64,000 bases of DNA, taken from positions 109,647 to 173,646 of the forward strand of contig SWJS01000005.1 of assembly GCA_007556525.1 (NCBI GenBank). Direction: 5' to 3'. Positions 18,697 to 27,175 of the stretch are shown here, in pieces. The translations under genes were made by a program, and so were the position numbers. Source of the DNA: Lysobacteraceae bacterium CU05-9 (GTDB lineage Bacteria; Pseudomonadota; Gammaproteobacteria; Xanthomonadales; Xanthomonadaceae). Below the pieces are notes generated by a model, which was not told where the DNA came from, did not search any database, and saw only the letters and a list, made by a program, of their open reading frames with translations. Within the stretch, counting starts at the first letter, position 1. The number at the start of each line of letters is the position of its first letter.

Positions 18697-20121
18697 ATGA
18701 AAACGGAATTTACGAAAGAAGAAGAATCACGCAGCGCAGAGATGCCGCCGCTCCTGGCGACCACCGATACGGTGAGTGCGCATCTGTATCCGCGGGGTGG
18801 ATTGGATATTTTGTCCCGTGATGAAGTGGCGCGTTTGCGTGACGCGTCCGCGAGTGGCATGCATGAGTTGCTCAAGCGCTGTGCGCTGGCGGTGTTGACG
18901 ACGGGCTCGACGTCCGATGATCCACGTGCGGCGGCGGAGATTTTTAAGAGTTTCAATATCCAGGTGACGCAGCAGGATCGTGGCTTGCGCATCGACTTGA
19001 CGGATGCGCCTGCGGGTGCGTTTGTGGATGGCGACATCATTCGCGGTGTTGCCGAGTTGGTGTACGCGGTTGTGCGTGACTTGGCGTATGCGGCGACGGA
19101 CTTGGGTGCGGATTCGCGCCGTGACTTGACGACGTCGCATGGTCTGACGGATTCGGTTTTTGATATCTTGCGTAACGCGCGTGCGTTGGTGCCGGTCGAT
19201 CCGAACCTGATCGTGTGTTGGGGTGGTCACTCCATCTCGCGTGAAGAATACATCTATACCAAGCAAGTAGGCTATGAGTTGGGCTTGCGTGGTCTCGACA
19301 TTTGCACGGGTTGTGGTCCGGGCGCGATGAAGGGTCCGATGAAGGGCGCAACGATTGCGCACGCGAAGCAGCGTAAGCATCGTCCGCGTTATATCGGTTT
19401 GACGGAGCCTGGAATCATTGCTGCGGAATCACCGAATCCGATCGTGAATCAGTTGGTGATTTTGCCGGATATTGAGAAGCGCCTTGAGGCGTTCGTGCGC
19501 ATGGCGCATGGCATCATCGTGTTCCCGGGTGGCGTCGGCACTGCGGAAGAGATTCTGTATTTGCTGGGTATTTTGACGCGTGAAGAGAATAAGGACATCT
19601 CGTTCCCATTGGTGTTCACGGGTCCTGCGGATTCGGCTTCTTATTTCGAGAAGATCGATCAATTCATCCGTCTGACGTTGGGCGAAGAAGCGACGAAACA
19701 TTACAAAATCATCGTCGACAACCCAATCGAAGTCGCCAAGTACATGAAGGCCGGTGTGCGTCAGGTGCGTGAATCGCGCATCGCGAATAAGGATTCGTTC
19801 TTCTTCAATTGGTCACTGGATATTCCGTTGGATTTGCAGAAGCCATTCGCGCCAACCCACGAGAACATGGCGTCGTTGGATCTGCACTTCGGTCGTGAAG
19901 CGTCCGCTTTGGCCAGTGACTTGCGCCGTGCGTTCTCCGGCATCGTTGCGGGTAACGTGAAGGAAGAAGGTCTGCGCGAAATCGAGAAGCATGGTCCTTT
20001 CAAAATCCATGGCGATCCAAAGATGATGGAAGCTTTGGATGATTTGTTGCGTTCGTTTGTGGCGCAACGTCGGATGAAGATTTCGGGTGAGTATCAACCT
20101 TGCTATGAGGTTGTTCGCTGA
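18697..20121 (+). CDS. ppnN: nucleotide 5'-monophosphate nucleosidase PpnN (LOG family)
   Basis: 474 aa from the ATG at 18697 (a TTG at 18676 is also open). It hydrolyses purine and pyrimidine 5'-nucleotides to base plus ribose 5-phosphate; in E. coli it is regulated by (p)ppGpp (family knowledge). The N-terminal DUF4478-like region (PRGGLDILSRDEVARL) is followed by the LOG/lysine-decarboxylase-like Rossmann core with GLDICTGCGPGAMKGPMKGA and the hallmark FPGGVGTAEEILYLLGIL (PGGxGTxxE), then the DUF3412 C-terminal domain. Length matches YgdH/PpnN. Confidence 0.92.
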   Translation: MKTEFTKEEESRSAEMPPLLATTDTVSAHLYPRGGLDILSRDEVARLRDASASGMHELLKRCALAVLTTGSTSDDPRAAAEIFKSFNIQVTQQDRGLRIDLTDAPAGAFVDGDIIRGVAELVYAVVRDLAYAATDLGADSRRDLTTSHGLTDSVFDILRNARALVPVDPNLIVCWGGHSISREEYIYTKQVGYELGLRGLDICTGCGPGAMKGPMKGATIAHAKQRKHRPRYIGLTEPGIIAAESPNPIVNQLVILPDIEKRLEAFVRMAHGIIVFPGGVGTAEEILYLLGILTREENKDISFPLVFTGPADSASYFEKIDQFIRLTLGEEATKHYKIIVDNPIEVAKYMKAGVRQVRESRIANKDSFFFNWSLDIPLDLQKPFAPTHENMASLDLHFGREASALASDLRRAFSGIVAGNVKEEGLREIEKHGPFKIHGDPKMMEALDDLLRSFVAQRRMKISGEYQPCYEVVR

Positions 20122-20150
20122 TTGGTTTCATGTGACCGTTGGTCTGTTGG

Positions 20151-20179
20151 AAAGCGCCGTTCGTCGGCGCTTTTCTTTT
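20151..20179 (+). terminator. terminator after ppnN
   Basis: Stem AAAGCGCC (20151-20158) and GGCGCTTT (20166-20173) with a 7-base loop and TTTTCTTTT tail; 29 bases after the ppnN stop. Confidence 0.85.
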
Positions 20180-20220
20180 GTGTGGGGTGTTGGCATGTTG
20201 GGCGGTGGTTGAATGGATGC

Positions 20221-20589
20221 ATGTCCATTTATTCGCATCGTTCGTGTGATTCTTCCACCGAGGCCGGCTTCAGTTTGATTGAGGTGTTGGTCGCGATGAC
20301 GTTGCTTTCGGTCGCAGCGTCGGTGTGGTTGGGTGCGTTGATGTCCTCGTCTTATGTGTTGCGTGTTGAGACGTTGCGCGCGGAAGCTGTGTCGGTGGCG
20401 GAAGGGTTGTCTGCGTTGCGTGTTTCGCTGCCGTCGCGTGCGTGTGGTTCGGCGTTGTCGTCGGCGCTGGGTGGCGTGCCGGTTCCTGACGATTTGTGCT
20501 CTGTGTCGTTGTGCACAGTTTCGACGTGTGACGTTGTGGTTTCGCGTTTGGATGGATCGGTGCTCGTCGGAGGTTTGGATGAGCAGTGA
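20221..20589 (+). CDS. type IV pilus minor pilin, PilV-like
   Basis: 122 aa from ATG 20221; the open frame further upstream has no prepilin features. Class III prepilin leader with cleavage motif EAGFSLIEVLVAMTLLS (G/F, Glu5 retained), followed by the usual hydrophobic N-terminal helix. Four Cys in the C-terminal part (ACGSALS, LCSVSLCTVSTCDV) suggest disulfides. Position as first of four small pilin genes suggests the PilV slot, but similarity beyond the N-terminus is weak. Overlaps the next gene by 11 bases. Confidence 0.78.
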   Translation: MSIYSHRSCDSSTEAGFSLIEVLVAMTLLSVAASVWLGALMSSSYVLRVETLRAEAVSVAEGLSALRVSLPSRACGSALSSALGGVPVPDDLCSVSLCTVSTCDVVVSRLDGSVLVGGLDEQ

Positions 20590-21562
20590 GCGTGGTTTTG
20601 GGTTGATGGAGATGCTGTTTGGTCTAGCGCTGGCTTCCTTTGTCTGCCTTGGAGCGTTGAGCTTGTTGGATGCGTCGGCGCGGTCGTTGCGTGCGTCGGA
20701 TAGGGCGTTGGCTTCGCTCGAGGCGCGGCAAGTGGCGTTGTCTTCGTTAAGTGCCTCGTTGTCGCGTGTTCGCTCGAATCTGTGTGGCTCGGCGGCGGTG
20801 TGGCGAAATCATTTGGTCTTGTCGGATGCGTCGTGGTGGTCGCGTGCGCAGTTGGGTTCGTATGTATATTCGGCGTCCGAGACCTCGCCTGGGACGCTGT
20901 TTGGCACCGCTGCGGCGCGTCGGGTGTCGGGGACTGCGGCGTTGGATCTGTATTATTTCGAGCGCGATGAAGGTGATTTGTTGTCGCAGGATTCGCCATC
21001 GGCTGAGCTGCGCGTGTCGTCGATCCAAGGTTACGCGGCGGGTGATGTGGCAGTGGTGTGTTCGCCTTCGTCGGTCGATGTGTTCATGGTCTCGGGCAAG
21101 TCGCTTGGTCGCTTACTTCACGATTCCGCGGTGGTGAATGGGTTCGGGTTGCGGAATTGTTCGGAGAGTTTTTTTGCGGCGAATTCGTGCGCCGGATTGC
21201 CGCGTTGTGTTGCAGGCCGCGTGAGTGGTGTGGCCTGTTCGTTGCCATCGGAGATTGTCGGGGCGCGGTTGGGGCATGTGCGTGCTGAGCGGTGGTATAT
21301 CGGCATGAACGCCTCGGGCGAGAGGGCGTTGTATTTGGCGGAGCTGGAAAACTTCGGTGTTTCGTCCGCGCCGACTGCGGTGCGTCCGAGCGAAATCATT
21401 TCGGGGGTGTCGGATCTTGCCTTGTCCGTTTCGTCCGGTGTTGGGTGGTCGGTGACTTCCGGTGCGTTGCCGTTGGATGGTTCAGCAGTGCAGGTGTCTT
21501 TGAAGTTGTCGGATGGTTCGTGGGTGCGCAAGTTCGTGCCATTGGGGAAGGTGGCGCTATGA
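20579..21562 (+). CDS. type IV pilus minor pilin, PilW-like
   Basis: 327 aa from ATG 20579 inside the end of the previous gene. Prepilin motif SSERGFGLMEMLFGLALASF (cleavage after Gly, Glu5 present). It is by far the largest of the four, as PilW is in other organisms. Cys-rich in the middle (RNCSESFFAANSCAGLPRC). The coding strand is strikingly rich in G and T. Contributes to the pilus-tip/initiation complex if functional (family knowledge). Confidence 0.78.
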   Translation: MSSERGFGLMEMLFGLALASFVCLGALSLLDASARSLRASDRALASLEARQVALSSLSASLSRVRSNLCGSAAVWRNHLVLSDASWWSRAQLGSYVYSASETSPGTLFGTAAARRVSGTAALDLYYFERDEGDLLSQDSPSAELRVSSIQGYAAGDVAVVCSPSSVDVFMVSGKSLGRLLHDSAVVNGFGLRNCSESFFAANSCAGLPRCVAGRVSGVACSLPSEIVGARLGHVRAERWYIGMNASGERALYLAELENFGVSSAPTAVRPSEIISGVSDLALSVSSGVGWSVTSGALPLDGSAVQVSLKLSDGSWVRKFVPLGKVAL

Positions 21563-22005
21563 GTTTGTCTGAGCGTGGATTTGCGTTGATGACGGTGTTG
21601 GTGATTTTGTCGGCGGTGAGTTTATTGGGCATGCTCGCGATGGAGCGTGCCTCGTTGTCATCGTCGTTGGGTAAGGCCGTTGAGTCGTCTTATCACCGGG
21701 ATTCCAAAATGCGCGGTCTCGTTACGTCGATTGTGTCGTCTGGGTTATCCGTTGGTTTCATTGATGCGTGCGTCGGCGGTGTGTGTGGTCGACGTTCCAG
21801 TGGGGTGCCTCGCGTGTGGACGGCTGAGGCCGTCGTTGCGAATGGCGTTTCGGCCGATTCGTGTTCAACGGTGACCGAGCACTTGGGATCGGAGGGGCAG
21901 GTCGGCTTTTGGCGGGTTGCTGCTGTCTGCGATGGGTCCGTGGTAGTTGCTGATGTTTCCGTTGCGTCCAATGGCCTGACGTCGTTGGAGTGGGGGAGTC
22001 CATGA
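21559..22005 (+). CDS. type IV pilus minor pilin, PilX-like
   Basis: 148 aa, ATGA overlap with the preceding gene. N-terminus LSERGFALMTVLVILSAVSL: the Gly-Phe cleavage site is present but the residue at +5 is Thr rather than Glu, a pattern seen in PilX/GspK-type pilins that sit at the tip. Contains a short Cys pair (DACVGGVCG). Small for PilX. Confidence 0.74.
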   Translation: MSLSERGFALMTVLVILSAVSLLGMLAMERASLSSSLGKAVESSYHRDSKMRGLVTSIVSSGLSVGFIDACVGGVCGRRSSGVPRVWTAEAVVANGVSADSCSTVTEHLGSEGQVGFWRVAAVCDGSVVVADVSVASNGLTSLEWGSP

Positions 22006-22379
22006 GGTCGCAGCGTGGTTTCACTCTCATTGAGCTGTTGTGCGTGATCGCGATTGTTAGCATTTTGGCGATCGTTTCCGTCGGACAGTATTCGCGCGTC
22101 TCTCTTCGTTCAAAGGTCCAGCTAGGCCGCTCCTGCGTCGCTCAGATTTCGTTGGCACTCGCGCGCGCGTCTGGCGTTCAAGTGCCTTCGCTTATCTGTG
22201 TATCGCAGCTGCAGCCGGAATACTTCACTTTCAGCGCACAGCGCGATGCCACGACGGCGGTCCTCACGGTCTCTGCGGTACCAGTCGAAGCGCTTGTCGG
22301 TCAGCCCTGCGCTCAAATGGCGCTATCAGACGATGGTAAGTGGGTGTTCGCGGGCGATTCGGCAGGGAAGTGCCGATGA
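22002..22379 (+). CDS. type IV pilus minor pilin, PilE/FimT-like
   Basis: 125 aa, ATGA overlap with the preceding gene. Classical prepilin N-terminus SQRGFTLIELLCVIAIVSIL (Glu5 present), then a short globular domain with four Cys. The position after PilX-like suggests a PilE-like minor pilin; FimT/GspH-like is the alternative. Last gene of the operon; no pilY1 follows, and tRNA-Asn starts 62 bases later. Confidence 0.78.
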   Translation: MRSQRGFTLIELLCVIAIVSILAIVSVGQYSRVSLRSKVQLGRSCVAQISLALARASGVQVPSLICVSQLQPEYFTFSAQRDATTAVLTVSAVPVEALVGQPCAQMALSDDGKWVFAGDSAGKCR

Positions 22380-22403
22380 TGGTGAATTTCTTGCCGTGAA
22401 GGC

Positions 22404-22431
22404 TTGACCTTCCTGCAAACTTCCGTAAAAT
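22404..22431 (+). promoter_or_regulatory. sigma70 promoter for tRNA-Asn
   Basis: TTGACC (22404-22409), 16-base spacer, TAAAAT (22426-22431), ending 10 bases before the mature tRNA 5' end. Good match to the housekeeping consensus. Confidence 0.75.
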
Positions 22432-22441
22432 ATCAATCCTT

Positions 22442-22518
22442 GCCCGAATAGCTCAGCCGGTTAGAGCACTTGACTGTTAATCAGGGGGTCGTTGGTTCGA
22501 GTCCAACTTCGGGCGCCA
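22442..22518 (+). tRNA. tRNA-Asn (anticodon GTT)
   Basis: 77-nt cloverleaf. Acceptor GCCCGAA (22442-22448) pairs with TTCGGGC (22508-22514), discriminator G and encoded CCA (22516-22518). D loop contains AGCTCAGCCGGTTAGAGC, the anticodon loop ACTGTTAAT with GTT, and the T arm GTTGGTTCGAGTCCAAC. Confidence 0.96.
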
Positions 22519-22525
22519 AATTAAG

Positions 22526-22560
22526 AAGGCTCCGTGAGAAATCGCGGAGCCTTTTTCTTT
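22526..22560 (+). terminator. terminator after tRNA-Asn
   Basis: Stem AAGGCTCCG (22526-22534) and CGGAGCCTT (22545-22553) followed by TTTCTTT. It abuts the kbl stop and may also stop leftward transcription from kbl. Confidence 0.88.
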
Positions 22561-23749
22561 ACTGAATCACGCGGAGTTCGCGGCCGATTTTTTTGAAGGC
22601 GTCGATTGCGCGGTCCAGATGCTCACGGGTGTGAGCGGCAGACATTTGCGTGCGGATACGTGCTTGACCTTGCGGTACGACCGGGAAGAAGAAGCCGATC
22701 GCATAGATGCCTTCTTCCAACAAACGCTCAGCGAATTTCTGCGCGAGTGGCGCGTCATACAACATCACCGGCGAAATTGGATGCGTGCCTGGCTTGATGT
22801 CGAAGCCGGCCTTCGTCATTTCTTCGCGGAAATACTTCGTGTTTTCCTGCAGTTGCGTGCGCAGATCGCCGGCGGAGGTCAACATGTCGAACGCCTTCGT
22901 ACCGGCAGCAACGACGTGAGGTGGCAACGAATTCGAGAAGAGGTAAGGGCGCGAACGTTGACGCAACATCTCGATCACTTCCGACTTGCCGGTGGTGAAG
23001 CCGCCGAGCGCGCCGCCCATGGCTTTGCCGAGAGTGCCGGTGATGATGTCGATTTTGTCGAGGCAATTCTTTACTTCAGCGGACCCACGACCCGTGTCTC
23101 CGAGGAAGCCGGTCGCGTGACATTCGTCGATGTGCACCAATGCGCCGTACTTCTCCGCCAATGCGGTAATCTCATCGAGCGGTGCGATGAATCCATCCAT
23201 CGAAAAAACACCATCCGTCGTAATCATGATCGTCCGCGCGCCATCTGCCTTCGCTTGCTTCAAACGATCTTCGAGTTCCGCCATGTCGCAGTTCGCGTAA
23301 CGGTAACGCTTCGCCTTGCACAAACGCACACCATCAATGATCGACGCGTGATTCAGCGCATCGGAAATGATCGCGTCATTCTCGTCGAGCAGCGGCTCAA
23401 ACAAACCACCATTCGCATCGAAGCACGCCGCATACAAAATCGTGTCTTCCTTGCCGAAGAACGAAGCGATTTTCGCCTCCAATTCCTTATGCAAATCCTG
23501 CGTGCCACAAATGAACCGCACCGACGCCATCCCGAAACCATGCGTATCCAACGCATCCTTCGCACTCGCAATCACATCCGGATGATCCGCAAGTCCGAGA
23601 TAATTATTCGCGCAAAAATTCAACACCGTCCGCCCATCTTCCAACTCAATCTCAGCAGACTGCGGCGACGTGATCACGCGTTCCGACTTGAACAAGCCAG
23701 CGTCGCGGATTTCGGAAAGGGTGTTCTTGTAGCGATCGGTCAAACTCAT
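22559..23749 (-). CDS. kbl: glycine C-acetyltransferase (2-amino-3-ketobutyrate CoA ligase)
   Basis: 396 aa from ATG 23749, which has an upstream AGG and matches the family N-terminus; the open frame continues through the flanking repeat. PLP enzyme of the alpha-oxoamine synthase family that splits 2-amino-3-ketobutyrate into glycine and acetyl-CoA. Boxes: [40 protein letters not shown] and the PLP lysine in [15 protein letters not shown]. Works with Tdh (next gene) in threonine degradation; the pair is split by a 93-bp inverted repeat. Confidence 0.96.
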   Translation of the reverse strand: MSLTDRYKNTLSEIRDAGLFKSERVITSPQSAEIELEDGRTVLNFCANNYLGLADHPDVIASAKDALDTHGFGMASVRFICGTQDLHKELEAKIASFFGKEDTILYAACFDANGGLFEPLLDENDAIISDALNHASIIDGVRLCKAKRYRYANCDMAELEDRLKQAKADGARTIMITTDGVFSMDGFIAPLDEITALAEKYGALVHIDECHATGFLGDTGRGSAEVKNCLDKIDIITGTLGKAMGGALGGFTTGKSEVIEMLRQRSRPYLFSNSLPPHVVAAGTKAFDMLTSAGDLRTQLQENTKYFREEMTKAGFDIKPGTHPISPVMLYDAPLAQKFAERLLEEGIYAIGFFFPVVPQGQARIRTQMSAAHTREHLDRAIDAFKKIGRELRVIQ

Positions 23750-23769
23750 AGCTTTTACCTTTGGTTTTG

Positions 23770-23862
23770 AGGTAGAGGTAGAGGTAGACAATTGAGTGAT
23801 TGCCGCAGGCGCTCTTGCGCGCACGCGCGCTTTAACTGAATCGTCTACCTCTACCTCTACCT
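23770..23862. repeat. long inverted repeat between kbl and tdh
   Basis: Perfect 20-base arms, AGGTAGAGGTAGAGGTAGAC (23770-23789) and its exact complement (23843-23862), around a 53-base centre. Each arm holds three AGGTAG units in a 6-base tandem. The centre has ATTGAGTGATTG and GC-rich CGCAGGCGC and GCGCGCACGCGCGC tracts. The left arm plus centre resembles the block at 8681-8717. It can form a large stem-loop in the kbl-tdh intergenic RNA. Confidence 0.85.
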
Positions 23863-23874
23863 GTTAATTCGTTC

Positions 23875-24912
23875 TTAGTTCCAAGAGAGAACAATCTTCC
23901 CCGACTTGCCTTGCTCCATCAGATCGAAACCGCGCTGGAAATCATCGATGTACATCTGGTGCGTCAGGACCTTGCCGAGAGGGAAACCGCTGAGGACGAG
24001 CTGCGTCATTTTGTACCAGGTCTCATACATCTTGCGACCGTAGATGCCTTGAATCGTGAGGCCCTTGAAAATCACCTTATCCCAGTTAATTCCTGAGCCG
24101 TTTGGCATGAGGCCGAGCATCGCAATTTTGCCACCGTTATACATGCACTCCAGCATGTCGTTGAATGCATGTGGATTGCCGGACATTTCAAGGCCGACGT
24201 CGAAGCCTTCCATGTGCAAGTCCTGCATCACTTCTTTCAGCGATGCCTTCGCAACGTTGACGACGCGAGTGGCGCCCATGTCTGCCGCGAGTTTCAGGCG
24301 GTAATCATTGACGTCAGTGACAACGATGTTGCGCGCGCCGATGTGTTTGCAAATGCCGGCTGCGATGATGCCGATGGGACCGGCACCGGTAATCAAAACG
24401 TCTTCACCAACGACATCAAACTCCAATGCGCAGTGAGCGGCGTTACCGTAAGGATCAAAGAACGCAGCGAGCTCCGATGGAATTTGATCGGGAATCGGCC
24501 ACAAGTTCGAAACCGGCATGACGATGTATTCCGCGAACGCACCATCGCGATTCACACCGATGCCGATCGTGTTCGGGCAGAGGTGTTGCTTACCAGCGCG
24601 ACAGTTGCGGCAATGACCGCAAACAATGTGACCTTCCGCGGAAACGCGTTGACCGACGGCATAACCGGTGACGGCGGAACCCATTTCGACAATGCGGCCG
24701 ACAAATTCGTGACCGATGACCAATCCTGGCTTGATCGTGCGCTGGCTCCAGTCATCCCACAGGTAAATGTGAAGATCGGTGCCGCAAATCGCAGTTTTCT
24801 CAAGTTTAATCAGGACTTCGTTCGGACCCGGCGTCGGTACGGGCACTTCCTCCATCCAGATTCCCTTGGTTGCTTCGCGCTTGACCAGCGCCTTCATCAT
24901 GGTCGGTTTCAT
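23875..24912 (-). CDS. tdh: L-threonine 3-dehydrogenase
   Basis: 345 aa from ATG 24912 ([13 protein letters not shown]); starts at 24900 or 24897 would give the E. coli-like N-terminus MMKAL/MKAL. Zinc-dependent medium-chain dehydrogenase oxidising threonine to 2-amino-3-ketobutyrate with NAD. Catalytic zinc site [10 protein letters not shown] and [12 protein letters not shown]; structural zinc [18 protein letters not shown]; nucleotide site [14 protein letters not shown]. Same strand as kbl, upstream of it. Confidence 0.95.
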   Translation of the reverse strand: MKPTMMKALVKREATKGIWMEEVPVPTPGPNEVLIKLEKTAICGTDLHIYLWDDWSQRTIKPGLVIGHEFVGRIVEMGSAVTGYAVGQRVSAEGHIVCGHCRNCRAGKQHLCPNTIGIGVNRDGAFAEYIVMPVSNLWPIPDQIPSELAAFFDPYGNAAHCALEFDVVGEDVLITGAGPIGIIAAGICKHIGARNIVVTDVNDYRLKLAADMGATRVVNVAKASLKEVMQDLHMEGFDVGLEMSGNPHAFNDMLECMYNGGKIAMLGLMPNGSGINWDKVIFKGLTIQGIYGRKMYETWYKMTQLVLSGFPLGKVLTHQMYIDDFQRGFDLMEQGKSGKIVLSWN

Positions 24913-24984
24913 GGCTGAGTGTTTATCCCGTACGGTATTAATGCGATTATAGCAATCTAGCTGTTTTTCGGAGAAAACCCACGT

Positions 24985-27147
24985 ATGCGCAAATCCCTCC
25001 TCGCCGTCGCACTTTCCGTTGCTGCATTGCAAGCCAGCGCCAATGAAGGGATGTGGATGCCTTCACAACTCCCGAGCATCGCTAAGCAGTTGAAAGATGC
25101 CGGTTTTAAGGGAGATCCGAAGCAACTCGTTGATCTCACCAAGGCGCCGATGAATGCAGTGGTCAAGGTTGGTGGCGGCACTGGATCATTTGTGTCGAAT
25201 CAAGGATTGGTGCTGACGAATCATCACGTGGCTTTTGGCGTCATTCAATACAACTCCAAACCTGAGCATGATTACATTGCGAACGGATACATCGCGAACG
25301 ATCGCTCGCAGGAACTGCCGGCGAATCCGGATTTCCGGGTTTTGGTGACAACCGCGTTTGATCGCGTGACTGATGAAGTGCTCGCAGGCGCGAAAGGCAA
25401 AACGGGCAAGGATTACCAGAAGGCCGTTGATCAAGCATCGCGCAAGTTGGTTTCGGATTGCGAAAAGGAAGTCGGGTACCGTTGCTCCGTCGTGAACATG
25501 TATTACGGGACGGATTTTTACCGCATTAAACAACTCGAATTGCGTGACGTGCGATTGGTTTACGCACCGCCGAATGACATCGGCAACTACGGTGGCGAGA
25601 TCGATAACTTCATGTGGCCGCGTCACACGGGTGACTTCACGTTGCTGCGTGCTTACGTCGGAACGGATGGCAAACCTGCTGATTATTCTGCGGATAATGT
25701 CCCTTACGTGCCGCCATCCCACCTTCAAATTTCAACGCGCAATGTGAAGGAAGGTGACTACGCCATGCTCGCGGGTTATCCGGGCACGACGTTCCGTCAT
25801 CGCATGGCATCGGAGTTCAAAAATCAAATTGAATGGCAATTGCCTGAGCGCATCAAAGTGTTCGGTTCGTTGATCGACACGATTGAGAAAACATCGAAGG
25901 GCAATGCCGATGCAACGGTTGCATACGCGTCGCAGATGCGCAGTCTGAAAAACAATCTGAAGCGTGCACAAGGTGAACTGGAAGGTTTGCAACGTTCGAA
26001 CGCGGTCGTCACGCGTGCCGCTGACGAAAATGCAATGTATGCCTGGCTCGACGGTGCGAAAGATAAGTCGTTGAACGTCGCGGCGATTCGCGGTGATATC
26101 AATGCCGCGCAAGCGATTCTCGACAGTGGCGTTGCCACACGCGACCGCGATCACTTGTTGCCAATGATTGTTTCGCAAACGCAGGTCATGAAGTCGGCGA
26201 TCAAGCTGACGCGTCTCGCGCATGAGCGCACGAAGCCGGATGGTGATCGCAAAGCGGATTACCAAGTTCGCGATGAAGCAATTTTCCTCGGTGAATTGAA
26301 GCAAGCGCAACGTCGTTATAACCGTAATGTTGAGAAGGCCTTGTTGCTGGATGTCGTCACGCGTTACCAAGCATTGCCGAAGAATCAACACGTCGCAGAA
26401 TACGATGCGGTGTTTGGTACAACTGCAGAAGAAGCCCGCAAAACCATAGATGCGTTGTACGCCGGCACCAAGCTGGAAACGGAAGACGCACGGGTCAAAT
26501 TGATGGGTGCAGACGCAGCGACATTGGCCGCGCAAAACGACACGTTGCTCAATGCTGCAGCCAAGCTGATGCCGGCGATTATCCGCATGGATGATGAAGG
26601 TGAAGATTCGCGCGGTGAATTGCTGCGTCTTCGTCCCGCTTACATGAAGGCGCTGATTGCGTATCGCAACTCGAAGGGTGAAGCGGTTTATCCGGATGCG
26701 AACTCGACATTGCGCGTCAGCTACGGTCAGATTGAAAGCATGAATCCGCGCGATGGCGTGCATTACATTCCATTGACGACGGTGCAGGGCATCCTCGAGA
26801 AAAATACCGGCGTCGACCCTTACATCGTGCCGAAGCCGTTGCTCGATGCGATTAACAAGGGTGATTTTGGAACCACGTTTGAACCCAGTCTGAAAACGCA
26901 GACGGTGAACTTCCTGACCAATCTCGATACGACAGGTGGCAACTCCGGTTCGCCGGTTTTGGATGCGGAAGGTAAGTTGATTGGTTTGAATTTTGACAGT
27001 AACTGGGAAGCCGTCAGTGCGTCGTGGAAGTTTGATCCGCGCTACAAGCGTGCGATCCACGTCGATATGCGTTACATGCGTTGGTTGATGTCGAAGGCGT
27101 ATCCGGCGCCGCATTTGCTCAAAGAGCTGAATGTGCCTGCACAGTAA
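24985..27147 (+). CDS. S46 family dipeptidyl-peptidase (DPP7/DPP11-like), first copy
   Basis: 720 aa secreted or periplasmic serine exopeptidase with a signal peptide ([18 protein letters not shown]). Chymotrypsin-like catalytic residues: His in [11 protein letters not shown] (about residue 80), an Asp probably in the [16 protein letters not shown] region, and Ser in [11 protein letters not shown] (about 650). Eighteen residues after the Ser is FDSN, whereas the neighbouring paralogue has FDGN. In the literature this position separates DPP7 (Gly) from DPP11 (Arg), so the two copies probably differ in P1 specificity. It removes dipeptides from peptides for use as carbon source. Confidence 0.93.
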   Translation: MRKSLLAVALSVAALQASANEGMWMPSQLPSIAKQLKDAGFKGDPKQLVDLTKAPMNAVVKVGGGTGSFVSNQGLVLTNHHVAFGVIQYNSKPEHDYIANGYIANDRSQELPANPDFRVLVTTAFDRVTDEVLAGAKGKTGKDYQKAVDQASRKLVSDCEKEVGYRCSVVNMYYGTDFYRIKQLELRDVRLVYAPPNDIGNYGGEIDNFMWPRHTGDFTLLRAYVGTDGKPADYSADNVPYVPPSHLQISTRNVKEGDYAMLAGYPGTTFRHRMASEFKNQIEWQLPERIKVFGSLIDTIEKTSKGNADATVAYASQMRSLKNNLKRAQGELEGLQRSNAVVTRAADENAMYAWLDGAKDKSLNVAAIRGDINAAQAILDSGVATRDRDHLLPMIVSQTQVMKSAIKLTRLAHERTKPDGDRKADYQVRDEAIFLGELKQAQRRYNRNVEKALLLDVVTRYQALPKNQHVAEYDAVFGTTAEEARKTIDALYAGTKLETEDARVKLMGADAATLAAQNDTLLNAAAKLMPAIIRMDDEGEDSRGELLRLRPAYMKALIAYRNSKGEAVYPDANSTLRVSYGQIESMNPRDGVHYIPLTTVQGILEKNTGVDPYIVPKPLLDAINKGDFGTTFEPSLKTQTVNFLTNLDTTGGNSGSPVLDAEGKLIGLNFDSNWEAVSASWKFDPRYKRAIHVDMRYMRWLMSKAYPAPHLLKELNVPAQ

Positions 27148-27175
27148 ATTTTTGAAGAAAAGGGAAATGGGAAAA

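Noticed and set aside
20352..20999. Thr/Pro/His-rich minus-strand frame of 215 codons
   Set aside because: It is the complement of the G+T-rich pilin genes, and the odd composition follows from that bias.
22442..22518. tRNA-Asn as an integration site for a genomic island
   Set aside because: No integrase and no repeated tRNA 3' end were found nearby; core genes flank it on the kbl side.
22619..23770. Plus-strand frame of 383 codons opposite kbl
   Set aside because: Kbl is complete with its PLP motif; the opposite frame has no family similarity.
23770..23862. CRISPR array or phase-variable tandem repeat
   Set aside because: The six-base units occur only three times per arm in inverted orientation, with no spacers and no reading frame across them.
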